This document shows positions 24,311 through 37,528 of a stretch of DNA of 64,000 bases, piece after piece. Location: positions 1 to 64,000 of the forward strand of contig CAOLHI010000491.1 of the NCBI GenBank assembly GCA_948474755.1. The letters are read 5' to 3'. Under the pieces are notes generated by a model, which was not told where the DNA came from, made no database searches, and worked only from the letters and a program-made list of their open reading frames with translations. Numbering within the stretch: position 1 is the stretch's first letter; each line of letters starts with the position of its first letter. The position numbers and the translations under genes were made by a program. Source of the stretch: Ctenosaura bakeri (Eukaryota; Chordata; Lepidosauria; Squamata; Iguanidae).

Positions 24311-25889
24311 CTGTTTAAAAAGAGGTTGGGAAGACAGTAACATCTGGACTGTGCATATTTATTAACCATTTGAAATGCACTGACTTTGAAAATGGTCAGT
24401 AACAAAACCCATGTCACCTATCTGGAAGACTGGATTAAGGAAGCAAGTCAGAAGGAACACCAACCTTGCAGGTGCTCTGAAAGACACAGATTTTGTCTGC
24501 CTGAGTAGAGACTACAAAGAAAGGAAGAGGCAGAAGCCACAAGCATTTTAAAAAATGGAGCAGGTCCATTCAGAAAGACAAACTATTCTCCTCAGTTTGT
24601 GCAGGGAGAACTGTTGGGCAACACAGCACACCTTGAATATACTGTTCATTTTAACTGTACTCAGATATATGCATTCATACCAGTCTGTTCTGGTTCCCCA
24701 AAATGGGAGTCACTGGACTAGGAATCACATGCTACAGTCGGAGCATCTTCAAAGGAAGAGCCCCCTCCAACATCTCTCCTCCTTTATGGTGCTTCTTTGA
24801 AACCCACAAAAGACCTTTATAGTTTATTGATGATATAATATCATGGGAGCTGAACTACCACCACCCTCATACCTGATGAAAACAAGGCCAGTGGCTGGGA
24901 ATAGTAGGAGTTATAGTTTGACAAAAATCCCAGGCAGAAGAAGATGGAGCTGCATTAAGAAACTTATGTCTCCTTTCACTTTCACAGAACATAGACAAAG
25001 GAAAAGAGACCTTATGAGTCTCTCCTATGAAAAAGGAACCGCAACGTAGATAATGTTCCCCCTTATCCTGTCTTAACCAGCAATGATAAGATTTGTCCCC
25101 TAGGGCAATATGAAATATTCATGGGCTAGAATAGAATTGGGATTACTTATACAAAACAACCAAAGAATCAATCTGTCCTATTCTTGATGGTTTAAGTTTT
25201 TAAGGGGAACACTAGAATGTGGCAGATATATATCGGGAATTAGCAGCTGGACATCCACACTGATGCCCACCCAACCAATCAGTGCATTTGAGTTGGTTTG
25301 GTACAGTGAGAAACTGTAGTAGAAAACATTTTTTGAAATAAAGAGTAATACCCTAATTGTACAGACTTCCCCAAGGACTCCTGAATTTGCGCGTGACTAG
25401 TTCAGAAACAACAGAACAGTTGGCCCAATTTAATACAAGCCAAGCTGTTGCTCACAGACAGCTTCAATGCCTTTTGCACAATGTATCTCAGAACCAAAGG
25501 TTAGATTTTTTTGGTATAGGCAACAGAGAAGCAGCACTAATCTTTTCTATACTAGTACTCTGTCAGAATATTGTTATAAAAACTCATATCAGAAGCATTT
25601 CTGCACATATAAATTACCAATTATATAACTGATAGTGTCAGTAAAGATGATTTTCCATATGTATATGTCCAGCTGACCTTATCTGAACAGACTTCTGACA
25701 GTAGGGTTGCTGCCCAACCCTTGCTGTAAGAAATGTCTCTTATGTGATGGCTGGAAAATTTGTCCCTTATAGAAACTGGCAGATGTCCCTTATTTTATCG
25801 GTTGCTCCTTATCTGAGGGTTGGGAAGTCTTTCTTTTTACTGAACAAGATGCCAAAAATCTCTTCATTTCTGGCATGTCCATAAAGACA

Positions 25890-25907
25890 AATATATATAT
25901 ATATATA
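25890..25907. repeat. (AT)n microsatellite
   Basis: Nine AT units in AT-rich intron. Confidence 0.9.
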
Positions 25908-28635
25908 ACATAATTTATGGATATGGATACGTTAATTTTACAGAGAGACATGCGGCTAAGTTAGCTGAAATCAATACTTTCATTTGGTATTTAGACAGAA
26001 CATAAATTTGTTGATCACTGCTTCCTGCTTGTTAACCCTGAATTTCACAAATATCGATACTATTTCACAGTCAACACCAAAAGCTGTATGAGAATGTTTC
26101 TTGAAACTGTTATTTAATATTAAGCAGTCTAAACATAAAACCAAACTGCATGAAGCCAATTCAAAGAAATATCTTCACATATACATCCTATAGCAACACT
26201 CCTTAAAATGCAAAGTGCATTGTTTTATTCTCAAATGAAGTTAATTTCTGAAATGTCTATTTCTGAATTTCATGCTGTTTTTATATGTTTAAAACAAGGT
26301 CCTAGACACAGAAAAGATGTGTTTGTATTAGATTTAGTTTGTTTTGTGCTGAACAGTGACACCAAGTGGTAAATTATATACAGAGCTTGTGTAACCCTGA
26401 AGCTCACAGTGTGCAAAAGCCTGTTTATTTAAAATTTGGAAATCCAAGACTGCATTTCAAGAAAACATGCATGAGACACTGAAATCTGCTAATGCAACAC
26501 AGCAACTACAACAATTATAGAATCACAGAATACACGAAAAAATGTAATTGTTCATAGTCTATCCAGAATCATGAGAATTCAAGAGAAAAAGTGTCACTGA
26601 AATATGCAAGAATGAAAAGATACCAAGTGCAAAATGCAATGCAAAATATTATTATGCAAAGCCTAACACTGAATTTGCAGTAAAAGAATTATTCATCTGT
26701 AACTGATAGCTATTCCTGGACAGTTTGTTCCACTATGAATATGTTCATCATTTTCCCATCACCATGGAGCTGGCTGCAGTAATGTCTGTAGCACCATATG
26801 ATGGATTCCATAAAGTCAAAATGGCAGGGCTTCGGGCACACAGCACTCCCAAATGTAAAATGTACATTTCAGTGATTCCACAAAGTATCTGGCCTGATTG
26901 AATGTGTAGCTTGGCATGCAGGTTACCAAGTATTCTTCAGCTGCTGTATTCATTTTGCATTTTGTCCATGTTATAATAATTTCACTAAGTGCTATACTGT
27001 ATTACCAAGTCCTTGACATTTGTTACTGCCAACAAACCTCTTGGTTGTGCCAGAATAACAGTATTATGTATTCTGAATAACAATATGTGCCAGTTATTCA
27101 TGAACAGATTGGCTTCTATATTTCCTGAAGCCTCCACATCTGTGTGATCCAGCTGATGGCCCTCCTACCTGTAATAGGCTTAATTTTGCTACTTTTCTTC
27201 TCTGGTGATGACTGGTATCTATCTCTTGGTGGCTGATACCCATCAAAACAAAACAACATAGATTTCTGTTGTGGATCAGATGTTAACAAAATAAATTCCT
27301 TAATAGCTCTACCATCTGAGCACAGATTAGTTTCAGTGTTCCCAAAAGCTGCTCTTCTGTTGTGTATTAACAAAGCCAAGTCGTTCATGTGCTGTTAAAA
27401 ACCTAACTGTGATCCAAATGAAATGACACAACTAGTTTTGCATGTCGAAGAGGCCTTAAGCCAAAATATCCTCTCACGCATTTGGGCATTTCTCTGGATC
27501 CAAAAGGCCTTGTTTTCAATCCAAGCATGGTTGCTAATCTTAAACAAATAAATGAACAACTTTTGTCACATAACAAACTATTACATTTACAATGGAATAT
27601 CCTAGAAGTCATCTTAAAAACTAGATCAGCTGGCATGTGTATGGTGAGGGAGAATTAAATGAAACTGTTAGAACTAACTTGTATCTATATGTTTCTTCTG
27701 ATGTCCTCCCAAGTAATTTGTAAACATGTTTTTTGTCACACAGTTTCAGCACCAGAGGAAATTATTATTATTCTCATATAGGAAAACTAATGTAACTCAA
27801 AGGGAATATGAAAAGAAACTAGAACTAAGAGAGGAGGCAGAAAATATGAATGTTGATGCTTTTTCCTCATGCCCTAAAATGTCACTTATCTTTAGAATTT
27901 GAGCACTTTGATCTGAATATATCCTCATGTTCACTTATAGCTAAAAGAGAAATGTATAGCAGTTCTGCTCCCCTTGAAATTCAACTCAGGTAAAAACTGA
28001 CAAGTGGAAGCTGCAGGCAACCTGACTTTTACAGGTCAGCCTTTTGTTACTTCACACATTCATAGAAATACTAAGGTTCTGGTGTCTTGCTTATGAAGGT
28101 TTCTTGAAAAAGGCTAAACCACTTGATCGCCAACAATAACATGGTTTTTAAGAAAAAGTGAAGTATTTTTTTTAAAAAAAATATATTTTATTTCATCTTG
28201 CTGCAACATCTGAAATAGTATTCGCATATAAATCTCAGCTTGCTATTACCACACTAGCAATAGATTTTTATTACATGATTTAAAGAAACAGTATTTCTAT
28301 TCAATATTATAACTTTTATACAGGTCTTTATTTTATGTTCAATAAAAGGCAGACAGATTGAGACTGTATTGAGTAAAACTGTCATGTCGGCATTATGGCT
28401 TTTATCTCATGTAATCAGAAGTAATACATTCTTGAAATCCTATATGTTTCAGGATCTATTTACTTCCAACATTATCTATATAAAAAGTCCTAAATTCAAA
28501 GTTTAAGAGTATCCTAACAAAGTTCTTAACAAGTTTTAACTTTTCTCTATTATAATGTTTTGCTCTCACATGCATACTGTTATATATTCAGGAACCAGAA
28601 CAATATTTGCAAGCCTAAAGTTTTCAAATCAACCT

Positions 28636-28830
28636 TATTAAATTGGGAGGATGGATGATCTTGGAAGCTAAGGAAGATCAACCCTCATTAGTACTTGGAT
28701 GGGAGACCAACAATGACTACCAGGTGCTGTAGGCAATATTTCAGAGGAAGGAACTGGCTAAAGAACCTCTGAGTAATCCTTGTCTAAGAAAATCCTATGA
28801 AATTAATCAGGTCACGATAAGTCGACATGC
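28636..28830 (+). mobile_element. 5S-rRNA-derived SINE (partial head)
   Basis: gatgatcttggaagctaagg followed by ttagtacttggatgggagacc and ccaggtgctgtaggc is the 3' half of 5S rRNA, including the internal pol III control region. The non-5S body (ccttgtctaagaaaatcctatgaaatt...) matches the copies at 44.3 and 59.9 kb. The first half of the 5S head is missing. Confidence 0.85.
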
Positions 28831-29361
28831 AACTGAAAAGTACATATACTCACATTAAAGCACTAACACCAAATAAAAAAATTTGTAGTTATTTTTCACC
28901 ATTTCCATTAACTGTCAAAGAAGCCATGAACATTTTAATTCAGGTGATGATATGCTACATAATCAGAAATAATCTTATCTACACGTGAGTTCTAATCTTT
29001 TCCAAGATGCACTAGCTTGGATCCTAATTTACTCTTTCCAGTCACACACAGGGAGTACATTTCTGTCAACTCTCCCTTCATTTTGCATCATGTCCTATAC
29101 TATTTTCAAAGGTTCCCAACAATTGGACAGGGGAGCAGAATGCAGGAGGAAATGAAAGATGCTGAAGTCCTGTTAAGGAACATGAACTGTTTTGTTTACA
29201 GAAGGGAAATCAGGAGCAAGGTTTTTTAAAAATAACAAAAAGAAGGCATCTTGGAACATCTTCAACACTAGCAAATTTATTAAGGAATAATCCTCCATTG
29301 GCTAGAGTCCATCAGATTAATGAAGTGTTACACATATTTAGAAAGAATCATGTGTCTGGAC

Positions 29362-29412
29362 ATGTGTGTGTGTATGTATACATGCGCGTGCATGAGCATG
29401 TGTGTTTATGTA
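29362..29412. repeat. TG-rich imperfect microsatellite
   Basis: Imperfect TG/CG/CA units (tgtgtgtgtatgtatacatgcgcgtg...). A second short TG run is at about 29652-29668. Confidence 0.8.
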
Positions 29413-32338
29413 GTGATAGACTGCCAAAAGTTGGGAGTCACACAGAGTCACATAACAAAAACAATAACAAGGAGGAATTATCAACAGTGCAGACTAAAAT
29501 GGCAAATAAATACAAAAGATATGGTAGCTTTGTAACAGCATAGGGAAAATACAAGCATTCCTAAATAAAAAGGAACTTATACATTAACTAGCTGATTCTC
29601 ATATACAGATATTAATTAAGAAGGCTTGTAAATCTGCATACATGACAAAGGGGTGTGTGTGTGTGTATTAAAAGCATTTTTAGTATGTGGAATTTTAGTG
29701 CTCCAGTACTCTGGACAGCTCCTTAACTTTCAGAGACCAAAAACAAAAAAAAGGTAAATTGGGACCTCTGGAACTATTTCAAGCTGTACTTTTCATACTA
29801 TGTTAACACAAGGACTACAAAAAGCTGACCTAAATGCAGCATGAACTATTACTTCTATTAACTTGTACATTTCAGTCAAATGTCAGCATTTCATCCCATA
29901 GTAGTAAGAACTAAGCCTAGCAAATATCCAAGGGAGACTGCGCTCCATACCCTTCATGCCACTCTGGTCAAAAGAAGGGAACTAAAGGCAGGCAATACCT
30001 TTCATGGTCTTAAACAGGAAGTTTCTCTTGATCTGTCAATCACTTGGCTATTCCTGCCCTATTACTGTGATGGTTCAGCTCCATCAAGGGCAAGAATTTA
30101 ACTATGATATGGAGTTCAGAGCAAGAAAGTACTCCAAATATTCAGATATCCAGCACCAACTTTTATATTATCGACTCCAATAGCAGAAGGTGACTGTCCA
30201 GTATCTTTCTTCTTTATCATTATACTGCTTCCAATATGAACTTATCTTTCTCTCTGGGTTTTAGTAATGGTAGTGGTAAGTATTTGTCAAATACATGATA
30301 TGCAACAATTCTAAACTAGGCAAACTTGACATTTGAGCCAAAGTTAGCAGTCTTCAGTACAAGAGCAATATAAGACTTTGCCTGAACTTTGATTTCATAA
30401 TGCCAATGGTCTCTTGAGCCACTTATATGGCTGATATAATTATCAATCTCAAATCAATGTTAGTTTCCATTGTACACAAGACTAAAGTACTCAAAGGGTA
30501 ACCAAGAAATGCATTACGGACAAATAGAAAATGAACATAAAAAAGTGGACTGCGTTCTTCCTGAATTAGTCAAATTTAGGTAACACTGATTTCAATGTAA
30601 CTTAACTAATTCAACAGCAATTCAGTTAAATATGCATAAAATAAAAATATGCAGCTTACAAATACCCATGAAATATAGATGAGGGTTAAAAATCAGAAGA
30701 AAGTTCAAGAAATACGTGTTCTTGATTTATCATTTAACACATTTCAGAACCTTCTATCTGGCAACTCACTGTGCCATCTTATAGCAAGGATCATCTTAAA
30801 TAATTTAATATTATATAAAGCCCAAAATTACTGGAAAAATTGCAAATTTTTTCCTTAACTGTGTTAGAGAAATGTTCCAGAAAATATTGCTCTCTGCATT
30901 TCCCTAATTATAATCACACAATACAGCATGAGTAGCAACTGTGGGCCTACCAAAGTTTTGGAACCACAAAGCTACCTTCACTCTTGGCTAGGCTGCTGTG
31001 GGCAGCTGGCTGCTGTCAGTTATATAGCATCTGGAGGACCATGGTTTCCCATACCCATAATATAGATTCAATTACAAAAATTAGTCATTCTAGAGTAACC
31101 CCAGTGAAATTAATGAGACTTGAGTTATTTAGAATTTAGTTATGTTCCATTCATAAGTATGGTTATGGAATCAATTTTAAATACTTTCCTTGCACATTTT
31201 AAACTGTAACACTGATGGAAGAAAGTTCTTTTTACTACTGCATGGTGCAGTAACTTTCTGCTGCTAGAAGAGCTTTTCTTTAATGGCGATATCTATGTGA
31301 CTGAGCACCAAAGGCTTGCATTCTCCCAACTAGACTCTTTCAATTTGTATTCCTACGTATATGGTAACAATTCTAATCCACACTAGAGATTGGAAATTAG
31401 GAATTGCTCGTATTTATATAATGATCTGTAATGAAGAAAACTGCAGTAAAGGCTCCACAATCACAATAAGGATTTTATCATTTTTAAAGGACTTCTATTT
31501 TCTCTCAGAAACCTGATTGCTATCCTAGATGTTCATTCCAAAGTATCCACCAGATGTCACAATTGCTCAGAAAGACAAAATATACTATTAAAAATATACT
31601 ACTAAATTCTTATACTTTGAACAAAAACATTATGGGTAACCATTAGCAGTATATTTCAGCATAGGAATTAATGGAATTGGAGTCTGCCCTACATCACTTG
31701 TTTGAAATACTATCTAGCAGGTGATATAATGCAGAAATGTTGAATGGATACATTTTTTTTCAAAAAAAATCTTGACAAAGAACGTGGAAGTATGTATTAA
31801 GCTCAACCCTCCCCCCAAAAAACCCCAATCAACAGAACCAAGTTACTTACCAAGAGATATTGCAATTTTTTAATATTAATATATTTATTGTCTGCCTACC
31901 CTGGTCATAGTAGCTATATATGAATAGAAAGGGTCAATTTGTTCTTTGCCTATCGTCCTAATCCTTTGTTCACAATGCTCCAATTTAACACTGCAGTGTC
32001 TTCCTAATAAGCCCTTTTCTGGTCTATTTTAACTATGTCAAAAATAATCTTTCACTCCCATTTTTAGCCTGAATAACCCATCACACCTTTCTTTTCTTTT
32101 CCTAGCCTTCCTAAATTTTTCAACCTTTGGTATCATGCCAGAAAAAAAAGGTGACGTAAAAATTAAACAAATCATTATATCAATGCTCACTACAGCTTAA
32201 ATTACATGTTTCTCTTCCTCGTGAAAGTCTGCAGACTGGAAGAAAAGATAGCTCCCTGTCCATCCCAAGAATTCTGTACGGAAATTACCTGTAAGCAATA
32301 TATTTTGTTTCCTTTAAAAAAAAAAGTTGCAAACTCAC

Positions 32339-32547
32339 CTTGCCAGCTGTCGTTGCATACACACAGTTTCTCTCCAGTTAAATCACAATAGCCATGGTCC
32401 GGACTTCCACAATTAGCTTTACAGTAAGGAATATCACAGGCTTCTCCTTTCCAGTACTTGTCACACTCACAATACACCTGGCTTGGAATTGAACTACCAG
32501 TTGTACACTTCCCATGCCCTGAGCAATTATTGGGACATGAATTAATT
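32339..32547 (-). CDS. ATRNL1: ATRNL1 exon d: EGF-like cysteine-rich segment
   Basis: This 209-base exon has acceptor ttattacag and donor gtgagttt. It encodes 69 whole residues with split codons at both ends (phase 2 in, phase 1 out). It carries twelve cysteines in EGF-type spacing: INSCPNNCSGHGKC, then VYCECDKYWKGEACDIPYC, KANCGSPDHGYC, and finally LCVCNDSWQG. In attractins these EGF-like repeats link the CUB domain to the kelch propeller. INSCP, SGHGK and the KANCGSPDHGYC block are the strongest evidence for ATRNL1 rather than ATRN. The NDS and NCS sequons are plausible glycosylation sites. Confidence 0.97.
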
Positions 32548-32733
32548 CTGTAATAAGCAAGATCAGAAGGAAGAAAAGAAAGCACAGTAAAGATATGTAT
32601 ATCTACAAGTCTTTATACATTACTGTAATTACTATTTTTTCTCTTTCTATGAAACAAGATGGGACAAATATTTTCTTAAGAACAACTTTGAAATTATGTA
32701 TTATAGTGTTTTCTCATGGAAATCAAACAGAGT

Positions 32734-32909
32734 CCATTTCTGCATTGGACTGTTATAGTGCTATTATTCCACTTTCAATATTCTATGGAATCCTGGGGTT
32801 TGCAGTTTAGGGAGGGGCCAGCCAGCCCCTCCCAAAACTGCAAACCCCAGGATTCCATAGGATGTTGAAAGTGGAATAATAGTGCTATAACAGTCTAGTG
32901 CAGAAATGG
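32734..32909. mobile_element. Complete palindromic MITE
   Basis: A 176-base near-perfect palindrome. The left arm starts ccatttctgcattggactg and the right arm ends cagtctagtgcagaaatgg. The axis is the gggaggggc...gcccctccc block near 32812-32831. The arm motif ctatggaatcctggggtttgc recurs at 35.1, 37.85 and 60.7 kb. There is no coding capacity. Target-site duplications are not evident. I infer a nonautonomous DNA transposon. Confidence 0.85.
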
Positions 32910-33724
32910 CTATAGCTACCTGATGAGCTACTCAAATAAGATAACCAGAATCAGAAAATCATTATAAGGTATGAAGAAAAATATCAATGGATTGTCCACA
33001 AATTATATATTTTTTAATTTTCTTCTTTTTGCTATTGCGTCTTACTGTACTGCTATAAGATTTGAATTAGATTAACATCTGTGATTAAGCATGAGACGTC
33101 TCAACATTACCACAAGTTAAAAATACTGGTATCTGGAATTTTAAACACAGAGATTGCTTTGATTTTGATAGATTGACATTTATGCTTTATTGCAACCAAA
33201 AGAAATGGATGCATGACCAGCATGTAATAATCTACTTTTATGGTTTTCTCTCATAATTTTCCATGTGTGAAATTTAGTAAACACAAAGTATCCTTAATAC
33301 CACATCATTTTTAAAATAACTGAACAGGTTGATTGAATTGTCCTAGAAAAGGCATACAATTTCATTATGTTCATGGACGAAGGACTCAGAACTGAAAAAA
33401 GTATTTTAGTGTGGTAAAAAACAGTATGTATAATCCCACTGTTCATTTTAGTAAAAGGAGAACTCTCCCAAGATTAGAAATGAAGGTAAGCAACTGAAAG
33501 ATGTGGGAGAAAGGTTTCACATAGGGGTCCTTCCCTTCTGCATTCCCAGAGCTTTATTTCTGAGGTGAACCAGGTAGCCTGTACTATAAACTTTGAAAGC
33601 ACTGTCCACAATGCCAAAGTAACTCTTCAAAGCCCCAAGTCAACTGGTCCCAAAGGATAATTTTCCCACATTAGGCATATAGGTCCCATTTTTAGAACAG
33701 GAAGGACAGCTTGCTTAAGTGTAA

Positions 33725-35075
33725 CCATAGTTCTTCAAGTGGTCATCTTTGAACTCACACGAATGGGTTCATTGCACCCATACAGTATTTCATTTGGAAG
33801 TTTTAGAGCTGTTATGTAAACATTTTGGCAATAGCCACTCCTTCTGTGGCCCGTATGATTCCAACTCAAATCTTCAGTGTCTCCCAAAGGTGGCATCAGA
33901 GCTGGACTTGGCATCCAACATATAATGAGTAACGAAGGTCAGAAGCTGTGACCAAGTAGCCACCTTGCAAATGACCCCCAAAGACAAACCGTTCAGGAGG
34001 CTGATGAAGTAGCCATAGCCCTGGTAGAGAAGCCCAAGACCTATGTGCTACTTTCAGGAGAGATGACATCAGTAGTATTGCTGCTCATTTTGAAACTCTT
34101 GTTTGAATCAGACAGTACATCAGGTCTATTGGTTTGGTTTCAGGCTGACCATCAACCCTACTGTTTGCACCATACTCATCATCTGTTCTGTGAAAGTACA
34201 TACATCACCAGTTGGTGACACCACCTCATGTTCTCCCAAAGTAGTCAGCAAAGAATGCATTTGTGGCATGCTTGATGAATCAGAAGAATAATCTGAATCA
34301 GAATCCTCTGAGGTTGATGAATCCTGAATGAGAAGGCTACTTGTACATGCTGGAGAAAGAGAAGCATGAGAAGACCTGGAAATCAGAGAATGAACCTGCT
34401 CAGGAGAAACCAGCAGAGGTGTGTGATCGCTGGCAGATTCAGAGGGCCAAGTCAATGCAAAAATTGATCAGATGGCTCAGAGCACACCCAAGGAGACTTT
34501 GCACCTTGCTGTTCCCGATGAGGAGATTGTGGCCTGCTTGTATCAAAGACAATGTAGATTGTACAAGATTGTACCAAAGACAATGGGTATGATACAGGGT
34601 GCAAATGTTGATACTGACTGCACTGGTGGTATCGTGGTCTACGTTGGTGGCGAAGTGGGTCATGCAAACTATGTCAGTGGTATATTGGATCCCACTGCCA
34701 GTAAAGTGGCCTTGAACCATGTTAATGGTGACTATCATATTCATACTCATAGTTGAATTCAGAAGGGGGGGCAAACAAGGCAGTGGTATGGAGAATATTT
34801 ATGGTGAGGCTGATACAATTCATAATCCCTATGGCCCTAAGTCCCCAAATCCTGTCCAACTCATTGTCAGTCAGACAGATGATGATACCAACAGTACAGA
34901 CATGAAGAGCAATGCCTCCCAGACCTAGACCAAGACAAAGTGGTTCTGAGAGATGCCTCTGAAGACGAAGAAGAGGCTGAGTGCCAATATCATACTGACC
35001 AATGAGGCAGAGGAGGTGGAGAAGGGTCCTTTCCTGGCAAAATGAATGGAAAGCACGATCCATGCATAGTAAACT
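33725..35075 (-). mobile_element. Decayed DIRS-like retroelement: terminal repeat plus gag-like region
   Basis: The left edge (33725-33800: gttcttcaagtggtcatctttgaactcacac) matches the left terminal repeat of the 51.28 kb copy. Beyond it, the minus strand carries a broken gag-like frame: an acidic serine-rich run (SEDSDSDYSSDSSS) followed by TFTEQMMSMVQTVGLMVSLK at 34126-34455, and upstream a Tyr/His/Pro/Arg-rich segment at about 34450-34850. That order and composition resemble gag proteins of DIRS-type elements as I remember them. No reverse transcriptase or tyrosine recombinase is visible. The copy is dead. Confidence 0.45.
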
Positions 35076-35082
35076 AGGAGAC

Positions 35083-35214
35083 ATTCCACTTTCAACATCC
35101 TATGGAATCCTATGGATTGGCCTTTGAGGCCCCTCCCTGAACTGCAAATCCCCCAGATTCAATAGGATGTTGAAAGTGGAGTAATAGCACTAGAACAGGC
35201 TAGTGCAGAAATGG
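35083..35214. mobile_element. Truncated copy of the palindromic MITE
   Basis: Shares attccactttcaacatccta, the tatggaatcc core and the right end gctagtgcagaaatgg with the 32.73 kb element. The outer part of the left arm is missing and the axis is rearranged. Confidence 0.8.
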
Positions 35215-35226
35215 CTCTAGTATAAG

Positions 35227-35430
35227 GGCTTGAGTGTTGGATTATGACTCTCATGACTTGGGTTCTAATTGCTGTTTAGCCATGAAAACTCACTGGGTGT
35301 TCTGGGGCAAGTCACACTCTTTCAACTTCAGAGGAAGGAAATGGCAATTCCTTTCTGAACAAACCTTCTCAAGAAAACTCCATGGTAGATTTATCTTAGA
35401 GTTGCCATAAATCAAGAACATAACAAATTT
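35227..35430 (+). mobile_element. tRNA-derived SINE with BovB-type tail (Sauria-SINE-like)
   Basis: gtgttggattatgactctca and gggttctaatt are the 3' part of a tRNA-like head with a worn B box. The body (ggggcaagtcacactctttc, then gaggaaggaaatggcaa) and the tail gttgccataaatcaagaaca match the SINE at 43.7 kb. The ...gccataagtcgg... ending resembles the 3' end of BovB/RTE LINEs, which is known for Sauria SINEs. Confidence 0.75.
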
Positions 35431-35704
35431 ACATATGGATATAACTGCTTGCTAACCTAGTTGACTGCAGGATCCTACCAAGGACAGAGATAATTTTAGC
35501 ACACTTATTCTCATGACAAAAATAAATGGAAGCACAGGCTCAGTAAAAGTACTCCTAGGAACTTGGCATATGTTACAGTTAAGTGACTTGCCACATATTT
35601 ACATATACACTCAGCTCTATGGTAGGAGACCATTTGGTAAATAACATCAGCTAAGACCAATGTGAACCAATTCTGATCTCCCCTGTAAGATGAAACTGAC
35701 AGAG

Positions 35705-35792
35705 AAAGCATAATATATTTATTTGCAACATTTTTATCCCACTCTTCAACCAAAAAGAGTCCTAAAGTTGCCTTTAAAAATGAAAAAGAAGG
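35705..35792 (-). mobile_element. SINE/LINE tail fragment
   Basis: atatatttatttgcaacatttttatcccactcttcaacc resembles the reverse complement of the common ...GGGATAAAAAT...AAATAAATA end of squamate SINE/L2 elements. Only the tail is visible. Confidence 0.4.
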
Positions 35793-36720
35793 CACTCCCT
35801 GGCTCTGGCTTACAATGAAAAACCATTATGGGGCAGACGGTAGCAACAGGGGGTCTGCCCATCTTGTGGAATTAATATCCCTTGGGCCCCAGAATGCTGA
35901 GAAGTGGTGGTGAGGTGAGAAAACTTCTGACAGTACAACTGAAAGTTCTGCTGGGAGGTTGAGACTGTTGCTGGAACTGCTGACTGTCTGAGAGGATTCT
36001 GTTAGAGTTCAGGGACAACTCATCATTTTTAGAAAGAAGACTTTTAATAAATAAACTGTTATTTTTTGTTGTTTGACTCCTAAATTGTTAATTTGGGGAA
36101 CTATCTGAGTCTCAGCAACCAAAATACTGGAACCAAAAAGAATGCACTTACTTGTTCATGCCTGAAGAAATGTCTTGTTCCCCTTACACAAAGCATGAGC
36201 TCTGCCTGGAGCGTGATGGTCCCTGTTTTGTGAAAGCATACTAACTATATACTTCCCTATTCAGTATAACTTACAATCCTAGGCAGTCGTCCTACTCCAA
36301 ATAGCTGTTCCAGGCTAGTTCATATCAAAGAATTCCTCCTCTCAAGTATACCATAATTGTCCAAGGCCAAGGTCTACAAATATCCCTGTTTCATGTATCA
36401 TAATACATTACATCATTTTGCTTTGTCTTGTTTGAGAGAGATCTCTTACAATAAATTATTCTACAGCTTCGCAACCCAACAACTCAGACAGAGAAAAAAA
36501 CACACTATTTATGCTAGTCATTGTTCCAGAAAAATCTATGTTTTCTACATTTCTTCTCATGAGCATCATTTTCCACATTCTGCATGGTTTCTAAAACATT
36601 CTTTATTTGTGAAAATCCCAATTTGCATAAGGCTATTTCAAATAATTTTAAGCCCTAAATCTTGTTTAATACAGTCTTCGACAAATAAACAGAAACATGA
36701 CTGATTAAAAAAATACTTAC

Positions 36721-36849
36721 GAGTAAAAAATATTAAATCCTGTTAAATTATAAGCAGCATCACTAAAAAAGTGTAGCAATGCATAGCCAGATGTAGTAAC
36801 TACTTCAGGTACAGTTTCATTTCCACGTACTTCTGGAACTATAAGACCA
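36721..36849 (-). CDS. ATRNL1: ATRNL1 exon c: C-terminal part of CUB domain
   Basis: This 129-base exon has a clean acceptor (ctcttgcag) and donor (gtaagta). Phase 2 in and phase 2 out match both neighbours. It encodes GLIVPEVRGNETVPEVVTTS followed by GYALLHFFSDAAYNLTGFNIFY, with the first and last Ser codons split across junctions. NET and NLT are N-glycosylation sequons, as expected for an extracellular domain. The aromatic-rich YALLHFFSDAAYN stretch is the conserved C-terminal strand region of the attractin CUB domain. The reading frame is intact. Confidence 0.95.
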
Positions 36850-37157
36850 CTGCAAGAGATTAAACATGAAATATTCATATTACAAATAACATCAGCAATA
36901 AAAAGTTAGTGATTTGAATAAATCAGGTAAGTGCTCAATGTAACTTGGAAACATATCAGAGTTTCATTCCATTGCACCGAATGAGTTCAGAAACATGCAT
37001 ACTGAATGAGACAAGATTTTCTAAATAGTTACAATTTCAAAGATTTTTCAGATTCCTATTCAGTGCAATCTAAACATTAGAACTGCCCAGAATATTTTAA
37101 ATGCTGCATAATCTGAAAGTAATGCACAGAATACTAACATTTTCATATAAAGCAATA

Positions 37158-37528
37158 CAGTCATCCCTCCACATTCACTAGAGTTAGGGGAACAGGGCCC
37201 CCATGAAAGTGGAAAAACCGTGAATAACTCAAGCCCTCTGAAACCATATTTAACACACAAAAAAAAGTAGGATCACCATATTCAACCCACCATGGATTCC
37301 TTTGAGGCATTAGGGTTCCTTCACAAGGCAGAAGTGGATGGCTGGTGGAGCTTACTCCCACCTCCACTGCTGCCCCAAACCATTTTTAATAGGGACTCAC
37401 ACGCCTCATTCACAGTTTCTCAGTCTCACAGGGCTTGCAGTACCTATTAAAAATGGCATAGGGAAGCAAATAATCTGCAAATAATCAAATCTGCAAAAGT
37501 AAAACCCACAAATGGGGAGGGCTGACTG
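37158..37528. mobile_element. Tigger-like Tc1/mariner MITE with TA target duplication
   Basis: A 371-base element flanked by TA on both sides. The left end is CAGTCATCCCTCCACATTC; the right end reverse-complements to CAGTCAGCCCTCCCCATTT. CAGTCGGCCCTCC-type ends are characteristic of pogo/Tigger transposons. It has no transposase frame. A relative with a longer interior sits at 44634-45144. Confidence 0.85.

Larger units (their letters stand above)
24311..32338 (-). other. ATRNL1: ATRNL1 intron between exons d and e
   Basis: This 8.0 kb intron is mostly unassigned AT-rich sequence. Recognisable pieces are a TA run near 25.89 kb, a 5S-headed SINE at 28.64-28.83 kb and a TG-rich run near 29.36-29.41 kb. 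I see no exon or structured element in 24.4-28.6 kb or 29.6-32.3 kb. Confidence 0.85.
32548..36720 (-). other. ATRNL1: ATRNL1 intron between exons c and d
   Basis: This 4.2 kb intron contains a full palindromic MITE (32734-32909), a second truncated copy (35083-35214), a decayed gag-like region (33.73-35.07 kb) and a tRNA-type SINE (35.23-35.43 kb). A minus-oriented LINE/SINE-like tail occurs near 35.71-35.79 kb. The stretch 35.8-36.7 kb is unassigned. Confidence 0.85.

Noticed and set aside
26513..26560. CR1 tail (atagaatcacagaatac)
   Set aside because: Only about 20 bases resemble the CR1 end and the adjacent sequence does not continue the match.
28636..28830. Genuine 5S rRNA gene
   Set aside because: Only the 3' half of 5S is present with many changes and it is fused to a SINE body; the same holds at 44.3 and 59.8 kb.
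34439..34774. Overlapping frames on both strands as a novel host gene
   Set aside because: They lie in the decayed gag-like region next to a terminal repeat shared with the 51 kb element; frames break repeatedly.
35830..36125. LTR-like piece with AATAAATAAA near 36048
   Set aside because: No TATA box, borders or repeated partner could be seen; the polyA-like signal alone is expected by chance in AT-rich DNA.
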